This document shows positions 34,371-42,731 of a stretch of DNA of 42,731 nucleotides, piece after piece. The first letter of the stretch is position 1. Every line of letters starts with the position of its first letter. The notes below the pieces were generated by a model, which worked only from the letters and a program-made list of their open reading frames with translations, made no database searches and was not told the DNA's origin. A program made the position numbers and the translations under genes. Source of the DNA: DATELY01 sp035276085 (GTDB taxonomy: Bacteria; Pseudomonadota; Gammaproteobacteria; Steroidobacterales; Steroidobacteraceae); contig DATELY010000051.1 in the NCBI GenBank assembly GCA_035276085.1, forward strand, positions 1-42,731, written 5' to 3'.

Positions 34371-35885
34371 ATGTCAGACAGTGGCGCTTTGCTCATGCGG
34401 GCCATTGGCGATGAGCTGACGCTTCGCATCATTCCGGAATTGAAGTCGGCGGACGCGATCGAACGGGCGGCACTGTCGCAGTTGGTCCTGCAGTATCTGG
34501 TCGCCGATATTGCCGTGCTCCCCGCCGTCGCCGAACAGCTCGCGCCAGAGTTTCGACAACTCATCGATGCGTCGTTGCGAAGCGTGCCTGCCGGTCCATT
34601 GCGCGGCCCCGCGGACCAATATCAAGCCGAGCTGAAGCGCATTCCCGTTGAAGACGGTTACGTCCGGGAGCGTGAGATCGCCGCGTTGCGTACGCTGGCA
34701 GGGCGGATCGTGCGCGAGTTGACCGATCACGTTTCGAAACCGGAAACGCAGGCGTCCGCAGCCGTCATCGAGCCGATACTCACGCAGCTCGGCTCGGTCG
34801 ATTTTCGCTGGCTCACGGCGTACGAGACGGCGCGTATCGAACACGTCAAAGCGGCAGCAAAGCCTTTCACCCCGGAAGCGCCCGCCGCCATTCCCGCTAT
34901 CACTGCCGAGTCAGCCACCCGGTATCTGCGAGCCCGCTTTCCGGCCGATCCGCAGATCGAAGCGACGGCGGTCGTTCCCATTCCAGGCGGTCGGTCGAAG
35001 AAGACGTTCTTCATCACGATTCGTGGCACGAGCGCATTGCCCGCTGACGTGGTGATGCGGCAGGACTATGCCCTGCGATACGAAGGCACGAAGGTGCGCG
35101 ATGAGTATCAGCCGCTCGCACGCCTCGCCGAGTTCGGCCTGCCCGTGCCGAAGCCGTTGCATCTCGAAGCTCAGGAATCCGAGCTCGGCCCGCCGTTCAT
35201 TCTCGTCGAGCGTTTGCGTGGCTCAGCGCCCGGCAGCTATTTCGGTCTGCAATCACCCTGCCCCGGCGCATTCCGCGATCTCGCCAGGATGCTGGCGCAG
35301 CTGCACCGCGTAGACCCTGCAGAGCTGGGCTTCAAGGTGGGACCGGATCCTGAGCGCAGCCTCGAGCAGCTGATCGGCCAATACGAGAAGAAATGGCGTG
35401 ACAATGCGGTGAAGCCGTCGCCGCTCATCGACTACGCGTACTCGTGGGCGCGACGCGAGTGCGCACGCGAGCCCGGCATCGCCTGCGTCACGCACGGCGA
35501 CTGCGGTCCCTACAACGTCCTCGTGCAGGACGATCGCCTGATGGCAGTGCTCGACTGGGAGTTCGCGCATGTCGGCGATCCCGCGGAAGATCTCGGCATC
35601 GTGCGCGTGTATGCGGAAGGTGTGATGAGCTGGGACGAGTTCATGAGCATCTACACCGCGGCAGGCGGACAGCCGATACCCGAGCGGCGCATTCGCCTGT
35701 CCATGGTGCTGCAGTTCCTCAAAGGCACCACGCTCGTCGCGGCTTCCGGGCGCAATTTCGAGGAGGGCTGGACGAAGGAATTCATCAAGGGCGCAACCTC
35801 GTTCACCGGCCTGCGCATGATCGAGCAGCGCATCGCGACCTTGCTGCAGCGCTTCGACGCGATCGAGGAGCGCGTCGCTGGATGA
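34371..35885 (+). CDS. APH-type phosphotransferase with helical N-terminal extension
   Basis: This 504-residue protein has two parts. Residues about 185-495 are an aminoglycoside-phosphotransferase/ACAD10-like kinase with VPIPGGRSKKTFFITI, the catalytic loop HGDCGPYNVL from His375 and the metal site DWEFAHVGDP. Residues 1-150 are a helical extension opening LLMRAIGDELTLRIIPELKS. In ACAD10/11 and the bacterial LvaA system such kinases phosphorylate hydroxyacyl-CoAs so that a dehydrogenase partner can eliminate phosphate. Convergent neighbours include two acyl-CoA dehydrogenases and a thiolase, which fits. The extension may correspond to the separate small LvaB (DUF6285-type) subunit; that is inference. 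Confidence 0.88.
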   Translation: MSDSGALLMRAIGDELTLRIIPELKSADAIERAALSQLVLQYLVADIAVLPAVAEQLAPEFRQLIDASLRSVPAGPLRGPADQYQAELKRIPVEDGYVREREIAALRTLAGRIVRELTDHVSKPETQASAAVIEPILTQLGSVDFRWLTAYETARIEHVKAAAKPFTPEAPAAIPAITAESATRYLRARFPADPQIEATAVVPIPGGRSKKTFFITIRGTSALPADVVMRQDYALRYEGTKVRDEYQPLARLAEFGLPVPKPLHLEAQESELGPPFILVERLRGSAPGSYFGLQSPCPGAFRDLARMLAQLHRVDPAELGFKVGPDPERSLEQLIGQYEKKWRDNAVKPSPLIDYAYSWARRECAREPGIACVTHGDCGPYNVLVQDDRLMAVLDWEFAHVGDPAEDLGIVRVYAEGVMSWDEFMSIYTAAGGQPIPERRIRLSMVLQFLKGTTLVAASGRNFEEGWTKEFIKGATSFTGLRMIEQRIATLLQRFDAIEERVAG

Positions 35886-35940
35886 CCTCTGCCGCTGGTC
35901 CCGCCGCGCGGGAGGCGCGACCATGCACTGAATCGCGGCA

Positions 35941-35974
35941 CGCTGACGCTGCTGAACCATCAGCAGCGTCAGCG
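35941..35974. terminator. Strong two-way hairpin
   Basis: CGCTGACGCTGCTGA (35941-35955) pairs perfectly with its complement at 35960-35974 across a 4-nt loop, a 15-bp stem. It lies between the stops of the convergent phosphotransferase (35885) and thiolase (35986) genes, and is best explained as a shared terminator. No T-run of note follows on either side. Confidence 0.75.
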
Positions 35975-35985
35975 CGCGTGAACGA

Positions 35986-37194
35986 TCAGGCGGCCTTCGA
36001 ATGCAGCCCGAGGATGGAGATGGCTGCGATGCCGTTGTACGGGACGCCACCCAGGTTGTGGCTCAAGCCGAACACGGGTGACTTGAGCTGGCGCTTGCCG
36101 GCACGTCCCAACAGCTGCAGGTAGTTTTCGTAAGCCATGCGCAGACCGGACGCGCCGATCGGATGGCCGAAACACTTGAGGCCACCGTCGATCTGACACG
36201 GCACACCGCCATCGGCATCGTAGAAGCCGTCGAGCACGTCTTTCACTGCACCGCCGTCTTCTGACACGCCAAGGTCTTCCATCGTGACCAGCTCGGTGAT
36301 GGAGAAGCAGTCGTGCACTTCCATCAGGCTGAGCTCTTTGCGTGGGTTGCGAATGCCGGCTTCCTCGTACGCCTTCTTGGCGGCGGTGCGCGTGTTGCGC
36401 ACGTAGCTGCCATCCCAAGCGTTCGTGCCGAGCTCGCGCCCGGCACTGATCGACAACTGCAATGCCTTGATGGTGACGAGATCCTTCTTGCCGAGTGCGC
36501 GTGCGATCTCGGGCGTCGTGACGATCGCGCAAGCCGCCCCGTCGCTGACGCCGCAGCAATCGAACAAGCCCAGCGGATCGGCGATCATCGGCGCATTCAG
36601 AATGGTGTCGAGATCGACTTCCTTCTGGATGTGCGCCTTCGGATTCTTCGCGCCGTTCTGATGGCTCTTCCACGACACGCGACCGATGGCGCGTTTGAGG
36701 TCCTGCTTCGACACGCCGTACTTGGCGCGATACCCGGCCGCGAGCTGCGCGAAGCCGCCCGGCGCCGAGGCATACGGCATGACCAAATCGTTGAGCGTGC
36801 CTTTGAACGGAACTGGCAGACCCCCGAAGCCCGTGTCCTTCAGCTTCTCGGCACCAATGGCGAGTGCAATGTCGACGGCGCCGGCGGCGACCGCATACGC
36901 GGCACCACGCAATGCTTCGGTTCCCGTCGCACACATGTTCTCCACGCGGCTGACGGGAATGCCTTCCAGGCGCAGCGCCGTGGACAGCGGGATGGCCGAG
37001 TTACCGACGTTGGCTCGATCCAGACCCGAGCCGTACCACGCGGCTTCGATCTGCTTCTTCTCGATACCGGCATCCTGCAATGCTTCGGCGAACGCTTCGT
37101 TCACCAGGTGCTCGGTGCCGCAGTCCCAGCGCTCACCGAACTTGGAGCAGCCCATGCCGATGATCGCGACTTTATCCTTGATACCTGTTGCCAT
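35986..37194 (-). CDS. SCP2-type thiolase (lipid-transfer-protein thiolase family)
   Basis: This 402-residue thiolase has the nucleophile Cys88 in VENMCATGTEAL, His294 in MEVHDCFSI and the closing CFGHPIGASG and HNLGGVPYNG motifs. It belongs to the SCP-x/acetyl-CoA acetyltransferase-like class rather than FadA, the class found in sterol side-chain degradation and in archaeal thiolases. It should cleave a 3-oxoacyl-CoA, or act in the retro-aldol class when paired with DUF35 proteins. It is the last gene of the leftward unit and starts 18 bp after the HMGCS-like/DUF35 fusion stop. Confidence 0.93.
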   Translation of the reverse strand: MATGIKDKVAIIGMGCSKFGERWDCGTEHLVNEAFAEALQDAGIEKKQIEAAWYGSGLDRANVGNSAIPLSTALRLEGIPVSRVENMCATGTEALRGAAYAVAAGAVDIALAIGAEKLKDTGFGGLPVPFKGTLNDLVMPYASAPGGFAQLAAGYRAKYGVSKQDLKRAIGRVSWKSHQNGAKNPKAHIQKEVDLDTILNAPMIADPLGLFDCCGVSDGAACAIVTTPEIARALGKKDLVTIKALQLSISAGRELGTNAWDGSYVRNTRTAAKKAYEEAGIRNPRKELSLMEVHDCFSITELVTMEDLGVSEDGGAVKDVLDGFYDADGGVPCQIDGGLKCFGHPIGASGLRMAYENYLQLLGRAGKRQLKSPVFGLSHNLGGVPYNGIAAISILGLHSKAA

Positions 37195-37212
37195 TTGCTT
37201 GACTCCGGTTGG

Positions 37213-38649
37213 TCAGCCGATTGGGACGGCTTTCCAGAAATAACGGTTGTAGCGGCGACGGCTGTCCTTCTCCTTGATGCGATAGACCATTCGCAGCGGC
37301 GTGCCGATGTCGAACTTCGCAGGATCGACGTCGACCATCTCCATCACCAGACGCGCACCATTGTCGAATTGCACCAGGCCGACGTGCAGCGGCGGTGCGG
37401 GATAGAACATGAGCCAGTCAGCCGTGAAGGTCGCAACCTGCGCAGGTTCATCGGCGAGCGCGTATGGCGTTTGCGGCTCGGTTGAGCCGCAATTCACGCA
37501 CGCCGGCATGCGCGGGAACTGCACGGCGCTACACGCCTTGCACTTGCCCCCCATGAACCTGCCGACCTGATCCTGCACGCGATAGAGCTGCGTGAACAGT
37601 GTCTTGTTGTCCACCTCGGCACGCATGCCCCAGTCGAGCTCGAGTTGATCGGAGAACGACAACAGCTTGAGGTAGTTCTTGTCGGTGACGCCGCGCGCCA
37701 GCGTTGCGCTCACGGTCGACGCAGACTTGTAGTCGCTGATCGCAGCGGTGGCTTCCAGCAGCAGCGCATCGCAACCGGCACCGAAGCCGATGACGAGAAT
37801 CTTCTGCCCGGGCGTCGCCTGCTCGAGCGCGAGGCCGAGCAGCAGCAACGGATGCGGGGCACCCGTGTCACCGCACTTCGCTGCCAGATTGTCGACGACG
37901 GCTTCGGGCTTGATCTTGAGCTGCTTCGCGACCGCAGCCCCGATGCCACCGATCGTGGACGGCATGCAGAGATAGTCGATGCCATCGCCCTTGATCCCCA
38001 CTTCCTTGAACAGCCGGTTGACGGCTTCAGGAACGATCTTGAGGTAGCCCTCATCGCGGATCCAGCGCTCTTCCCAGACGTAGTCGTGCTTCTCGCCCTC
38101 GGCGCGAAAGTGGTCGATGAACTGGATCGAGCTCGAGGCACTGCCGACGTACCGCGCGATCGGTTTGTCTGCTCCGGCAAGTACGGCGAAGCTGCCTGCG
38201 CCGTACTGCATCTCCTGCAGGCTGCCAGGCTTCGCGAGCCGATTGTCTGCGGCAACGACGAGGGTGCTGTTGGGTGTGGGAGCACTCAGTGCCCGCATCA
38301 GCGCAGACACGCCCGAGCGCAGCGACCCGCTGACATCGAGAGTGCTCACCGAAGAGGGAACGTCGATCGCAGCAACTACCAGGCTGGCGTTCTGCAGATC
38401 GGAGAACGGCGCGGTGGTGGACGCAAAGAACACTGCATCGACGGTGGCCTTGCGACCCGACAGGCACGAGCGTGCTGCATCCACACCCATCGTGACGGCG
38501 TCTTCGTCCCAGCTCGCGAACGAACGCTCCCCTTTGCCTTGTCCGCGCAAGGCAGGCAGCGCCCACGTGTGCGCAGCGGCAATCGCGGCACGATCCATTC
38601 TGAGCCGCGGTATGTACGCGGCGTACGACTGGATTCCAATCTCAGGCAT
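37213..38649 (-). CDS. HMG-CoA-synthase-like/DUF35 OB-fold fusion
   Basis: This 478-residue protein has a thiolase-fold part (residues about 1-355; AAYIPRLRMDRAAI at the start, IGGIGAAVAKQL and KCGDTGAPHPLLLL later) resembling HMG-CoA synthase. Fused to it is a DUF35 module: zinc ribbon CKACSAVQFPRMPACVNC near 375-395, then an OB fold. The region where HMG-CoA synthase has its catalytic Cys reads TLDVSGSLRSGVSAL with no Cys, so condensing activity is doubtful. In archaea, thiolase, HMG-CoA synthase and a DUF35 protein form one complex that passes an acyl-CoA between them; here the neighbouring thiolase would be the partner. Confidence 0.88.
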   Translation of the reverse strand: MPEIGIQSYAAYIPRLRMDRAAIAAAHTWALPALRGQGKGERSFASWDEDAVTMGVDAARSCLSGRKATVDAVFFASTTAPFSDLQNASLVVAAIDVPSSVSTLDVSGSLRSGVSALMRALSAPTPNSTLVVAADNRLAKPGSLQEMQYGAGSFAVLAGADKPIARYVGSASSSIQFIDHFRAEGEKHDYVWEERWIRDEGYLKIVPEAVNRLFKEVGIKGDGIDYLCMPSTIGGIGAAVAKQLKIKPEAVVDNLAAKCGDTGAPHPLLLLGLALEQATPGQKILVIGFGAGCDALLLEATAAISDYKSASTVSATLARGVTDKNYLKLLSFSDQLELDWGMRAEVDNKTLFTQLYRVQDQVGRFMGGKCKACSAVQFPRMPACVNCGSTEPQTPYALADEPAQVATFTADWLMFYPAPPLHVGLVQFDNGARLVMEMVDVDPAKFDIGTPLRMVYRIKEKDSRRRYNRYFWKAVPIG

Positions 38650-38730
38650 GGCGTTCGACTCCTCTCAAGCGGACGCCCGCGCGGGGCGTCATCGAATAGG
38701 TGTGATGCGGGGGCCGGAAGCGGCAGGCGC

Positions 38731-39897
38731 TCAGTAAGACTTCGGTTGTCCGAGTTCCTTCTCGGCGATGAAGGACAGGATCAACTGCTCGGTGATCGGC
38801 GCGATGCGTTGCAGGATCGCCTCGCGGAACAGGCGCTCGACCTGATATTCCTTCGCGTAGCCCATGCCGCCGTGAGTGAGCACCGCCCGTTCCGCCGCGT
38901 TGAACGCTGCGCGCCCACCCAGGAACTTCGCCGCGTTGGCATAGGAGCCGCAGGGCTCCTTACGGTCATACAGCGTTGCAGCCTTCATCGTCATCAGCCA
39001 GGCCGCTTCGATCTCGCACCAGTTTTCGGCGAGCGGGTGCTGAATCGATTGGTTCTGTCCGATGGGCCGGCCGAAGACCACGCGCTCTTTCGCGTAATTG
39101 GCCGCACGACGCAGTGCATCCTGCGCAATGCCGATGGCGCCTGCGGCCACGATGATGCGCTCTGGATTCAAGCTGTGCAGCAGGTAGTAGAAGCCCTTGC
39201 CTTCTTCGCCGATGCGGTCTTCGTCGGGGATGAAGAAGTCCTCGATGAAGATGGCGTTCGAGTCCACTGCCGCGCGACCCATCTTCGGAATGCGGCGCAC
39301 CTCGATCTTGTTGCGATCGAGCTTCGTGAAGAACACTGTCATGCCATCGGTCGGCTTCGCCGCATCTTCGAACGCTGTCGTGCGCACAAGCAACAGGATG
39401 TTGTCGGCTTCCTGCGCGGTCGACGTCCAGATCTTGCTGCCGTTGACGATGTAGCCGCCATCGACCTTTTTCGCGAAGGTCTTGATGTGCGTGGTGTTCA
39501 GACCCGCATTCGGCTCGGTGACGCCAAAGCAGGTCTTCTCGCTGCCATTGATGAGCGGCGTCAGCATGCGCTTCTTCTGCTCGGGCGTGCCGAGCACGAC
39601 GATCGGATGCGGGGCGAACAAATTGATCTGCAGCGTGGACATCGCCGCGGCACCGCCGCCGCCGGCTGCCACCGTGTTCATCATGATGGCCGCTTCGGTC
39701 ACGCCGAGGCCGGAACCACCCAGTTCTTCGGGCATCGTGATGCCGAGCCAGCCGTCTTCCGCCATCGCACGATGGAACTCGTGCGGAAATTCGGCTTTGC
39801 TGTCCTTGGTGCTCCAGTACTCGTCCGGGAACTTGGAGCAGATACGCTTGACCGCCTCGCGAATGGCGGCCTGGTCTTCAGTCAGATGGAAATCCAC
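38731..39897 (-). CDS. Acyl-CoA dehydrogenase
   Basis: This 388-residue enzyme is complete: MDFHLTEDQAAIREAVKRIC at the start, CFGVTEPNAGLNTTHIKTF for FAD, IVNGSKIWTSTAQEADNILL, and LTHGGMGYAKEYQVERLFRE towards the end. The C-terminal YEGT Glu is absent (RIAPITEQ), so it belongs to a divergent ACAD group that places the base elsewhere. It oxidises an acyl-CoA, or may act in phosphate elimination with the phosphotransferase as ACAD10/11 partners do. It lies 30 bp after the next acyl-CoA dehydrogenase and 81 bp before the HMGCS-like gene. Confidence 0.93.
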   Translation of the reverse strand: MDFHLTEDQAAIREAVKRICSKFPDEYWSTKDSKAEFPHEFHRAMAEDGWLGITMPEELGGSGLGVTEAAIMMNTVAAGGGGAAAMSTLQINLFAPHPIVVLGTPEQKKRMLTPLINGSEKTCFGVTEPNAGLNTTHIKTFAKKVDGGYIVNGSKIWTSTAQEADNILLLVRTTAFEDAAKPTDGMTVFFTKLDRNKIEVRRIPKMGRAAVDSNAIFIEDFFIPDEDRIGEEGKGFYYLLHSLNPERIIVAAGAIGIAQDALRRAANYAKERVVFGRPIGQNQSIQHPLAENWCEIEAAWLMTMKAATLYDRKEPCGSYANAAKFLGGRAAFNAAERAVLTHGGMGYAKEYQVERLFREAILQRIAPITEQLILSFIAEKELGQPKSY

Positions 39898-39927
39898 AGC
39901 TAGTCCTCCGGCAGCGAGCGTGCGTGA

Positions 39928-41070
<1,143 letters not shown>

Positions 41071-41125
41071 GTGGAGAAGTGGCGCCGCGGTAAGGTGGAA
41101 AGGACGTGGCGGAGCGGGCCGGAAT

Positions 41126-41141
41126 GGTACGCTACCGTACC
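41126..41141. promoter_or_regulatory. Palindrome GGTACG-N4-CGTACC
   Basis: Perfect 6-bp arms around CTAC lie between the nitroreductase stop (41173) and the acyl-CoA dehydrogenase start (41070). This is the most regular copy of the TACG/CGTA motif, and the first gene of the thiolase operon follows. It is a good candidate for a TetR-type operator. Confidence 0.5.
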
Positions 41142-41172
41142 TATTAGCGCAACTGCGCTCGGCCGCTGGAGC

Positions 41173-41856
41173 TCAGAACCCAGACAGTTGGGCGAACTCT
41201 TCGAGATCCGCACGTTCGGTCACGAACGCGTTGATCGGATGCGGCGCATCAGGGTAGCCAAGGCTCACGCCGCAGAACACGAGCTCGCTCGCGGGCACGC
41301 CAACGACGGAACGAATGGTCGCGTGCCAGTTGGCCCAGGATTCCTGCATGCAGGTGGCAAGCCCCTGCTCCACGGCGAGCAACGCAAAGGACTGCAGGAA
41401 CAAGCCCAGGTCGACGAACTGGCCCGGCTGCATGAACTTTTCGATGGTGACGATGATGCCAACGGGCGCACCGAAGAACTCGTAGTTGCGTGCGAGCTGT
41501 CGCAACCTCGCGGCGCGCTCGCCGCGACCGATACCCACGGCCTCGTACAACTGCGATCCCACACGCAGGCGACGCGCTGCGTAAGGTTCGGGCAAGTCGG
41601 GTGGATAGATCTTGTACTCGGCGACTTCACCCGCGACGGCAGCTTCGGGATTCGCGGCAATCTTGTCGCGTACGGCAGCAACGAGCGCTGCACGACTCTC
41701 TCCGCTCAGCACGTACAGCTTCCATGGCTGGAGATTGCCACCCGAAGGCGCGCGTTTCGCTTGCTGCAGCAGTCCACGCACGACATCGAGCGCAACGGAC
41801 TGATCGGTGAATGCACGCGTCGAGCGTCGTGCCTGCACTGCGTCCGACACTCTCAT
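41173..41856 (-). CDS. Nitroreductase-family FMN oxidoreductase
   Basis: From the ATG at 41856 (GAGGAG upstream) the protein has 227 residues. The FMN-binding RRSTRAF at 10-16 and APSGGNLQPWKL at 36-47 are clear, as are the QSFALLAVEQGLATCMQESW helix and the closing GVSLGYPDAPHPINAF. It reduces nitro groups, quinones or activated double bonds with NAD(P)H; the physiological substrate is unknown. The longer frame to 41976 has no family support. It is divergent from the enoyl-CoA hydratase gene and precedes the acyl-CoA dehydrogenase by 102 bp. Confidence 0.9.
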   Translation of the reverse strand: MRVSDAVQARRSTRAFTDQSVALDVVRGLLQQAKRAPSGGNLQPWKLYVLSGESRAALVAAVRDKIAANPEAAVAGEVAEYKIYPPDLPEPYAARRLRVGSQLYEAVGIGRGERAARLRQLARNYEFFGAPVGIIVTIEKFMQPGQFVDLGLFLQSFALLAVEQGLATCMQESWANWHATIRSVVGVPASELVFCGVSLGYPDAPHPINAFVTERADLEEFAQLSGF

Positions 41857-41937
41857 CGGCGCGTCTCCTCGCTCATCCAGTCGAATGACCCTGTCGGTGT
41901 AGTATGCGGCACGCCCTTGGACCCATGCGAGCGCGTC

Positions 41938-42705
41938 ATGACCAACGATCTCATCCTGACCGAACGTCGCGGACACGTGTTGATTCTCACGATCAACCGT
42001 CCCAGCGTGCGCAATGCGTTCGACCTGGCCACGGCCAAAGCGTTGGAAGCAGAGATCGATCGATTCGAGAGCGATGCGGACTTACGCGTTGCGGTGCTGA
42101 CGGGTGGCCCCCGGTTCTTCAGTGCGGGTGCGGATCTCAAAGCGGCGGCGGCGGGACAACGGCCGGATGCGACGGCACGCGGCTGGTTTGGGCTCAACGA
42201 ACGTCCGCCGGAAAAGCCCATCATCGCAGCCATCGAAGGACCGGCATTGGCAGGCGGCTGCGAGCTCGCGCTTGCGTGCGACTTGATCGTCGCGGCGAGC
42301 AACAGCTCGTTCGGCTTGCCGGAAGTCGCGCGTGGACTGATCGCCTCCGCCGGTGCGCTCATTCGATTGCCGCGTCGGATCCCGCGTGCGCTTGCGCTCG
42401 AAATGGCACTGACCGCCGATCCACAACCCGCTCGACGCCTGTACGAAGCGGGCATGATCAACGTCCTCAGCGAACCCGGCGAGGCGCTGGCACGCGCACT
42501 GGAGCTCGCTGAGCGCATCGCTCGCAATGCCCCCGTTTCCATCGTCGCAACCAAGCGCATCGTCAATTCGACAGCTGCACTTTCGGAGGCTGACAGTTGG
42601 AAAGCGCAGCTCAGCGAGATCGAACGCGTCCGAGCCAGCGAAGATTATCGGGAAGGATTGCAGGCGTTCGTCGAGAAGCGCGCGCCCATCTGGAAGGGTC
42701 GATAG
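41938..42705 (+). CDS. Enoyl-CoA hydratase
   Basis: This 255-residue crotonase has FFSAGADLKAAA for the first oxyanion loop and GPALAGGCELALACD with Glu109. FGLPEVARGL supplies Glu129, so both hydratase glutamates are present, unlike the crotonase at 32706. It adds water to a trans-2-enoyl-CoA. The C-terminus (SEDYREGLQAFVEKRAP) is the closest match in the window to the leftward remnant at 23774. The ATG at 41938 is the first in-frame start after the shared divergent region with the nitroreductase. The last 26 bp of the window after its stop hold no feature. Confidence 0.93.
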   Translation: MTNDLILTERRGHVLILTINRPSVRNAFDLATAKALEAEIDRFESDADLRVAVLTGGPRFFSAGADLKAAAAGQRPDATARGWFGLNERPPEKPIIAAIEGPALAGGCELALACDLIVAASNSSFGLPEVARGLIASAGALIRLPRRIPRALALEMALTADPQPARRLYEAGMINVLSEPGEALARALELAERIARNAPVSIVATKRIVNSTAALSEADSWKAQLSEIERVRASEDYREGLQAFVEKRAPIWKGR

Positions 42706-42731
42706 ATCAGTCGGACAACGAGCGCGTGAGC

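Noticed and set aside
37645..39903. A 752-codon plus-strand frame
   Set aside because: It lies antisense across the HMGCS-like and acyl-CoA dehydrogenase genes, and its product has no recognisable domain and is rich in Arg, His and Gln.

Overview
The window is GC-rich chromosomal DNA, most likely from a gammaproteobacterium of the Steroidobacteraceae/Nevskiales/Xanthomonadales kind. The main pointer is the 866-residue aspartate kinase-diaminopimelate decarboxylase fusion, an arrangement I know from that part of the Gammaproteobacteria; the lineage is an inference. I see no tRNA, rRNA, CRISPR array, insertion sequence or phage gene.

Left part (1-13.7 kb), mostly housekeeping and membrane genes: a HerA-type ATPase cut by the window edge, an MFS transporter, the lysine-pathway fusion, a small acidic protein, a SAM hydrolase (adenosyl-chloride synthase family) translationally coupled to a MaoC hydratase, an orphan membrane protein, a flippase-like membrane domain fused to a lone PAS domain, a DUF4345-type protein, a GT1 glycosyltransferase, a cupin and a secreted CHRD protein. 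Intergenic spaces at 2.6, 5.4 and 7.8 kb hold REP-like hairpins and heptamer (aaccgcY) arrays.

Middle part (13.9-27.8 kb): an SDR with a leader peptide, a multi-pass membrane protein, a TetR regulator with a PTGR/curcumin-reductase-type enone reductase, then a leftward TetR - double CaiB CoA transferase - acyl-CoA dehydrogenase - SDR series. A rightward ferredoxin reductase - CaiB pair follows, and after it a protein tyrosine phosphatase. The reductase-CaiB pair is bracketed by remnants: two divergent enoyl-CoA hydratase C-termini on its left and an SDR fragment on its right.

Right part (27.9-42.7 kb), a CoA-thioester catabolic cluster: SDRs, epoxide hydrolase, acyl-CoA synthetase, two crotonases, a Rieske ferredoxin, an APH-type phosphotransferase with a long N-terminal extension, an SCP2-type thiolase next to an HMG-CoA-synthase-like/DUF35 fusion, two acyl-CoA dehydrogenases and a nitroreductase. 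Together with the middle part this looks like a pathway for activating and beta-oxidising a hydrophobic, probably branched or alicyclic acid (terpenoid- or steroid-side-chain-like). The phosphotransferase suggests a hydroxyacyl-CoA phosphorylation/elimination step of the LvaAB/ACAD10-11 kind, and the thiolase pair suggests a substrate-handing complex. The actual substrate cannot be read from the sequence. Several control regions of the cluster carry TACG/CGTA inverted repeats that may be TetR operators.
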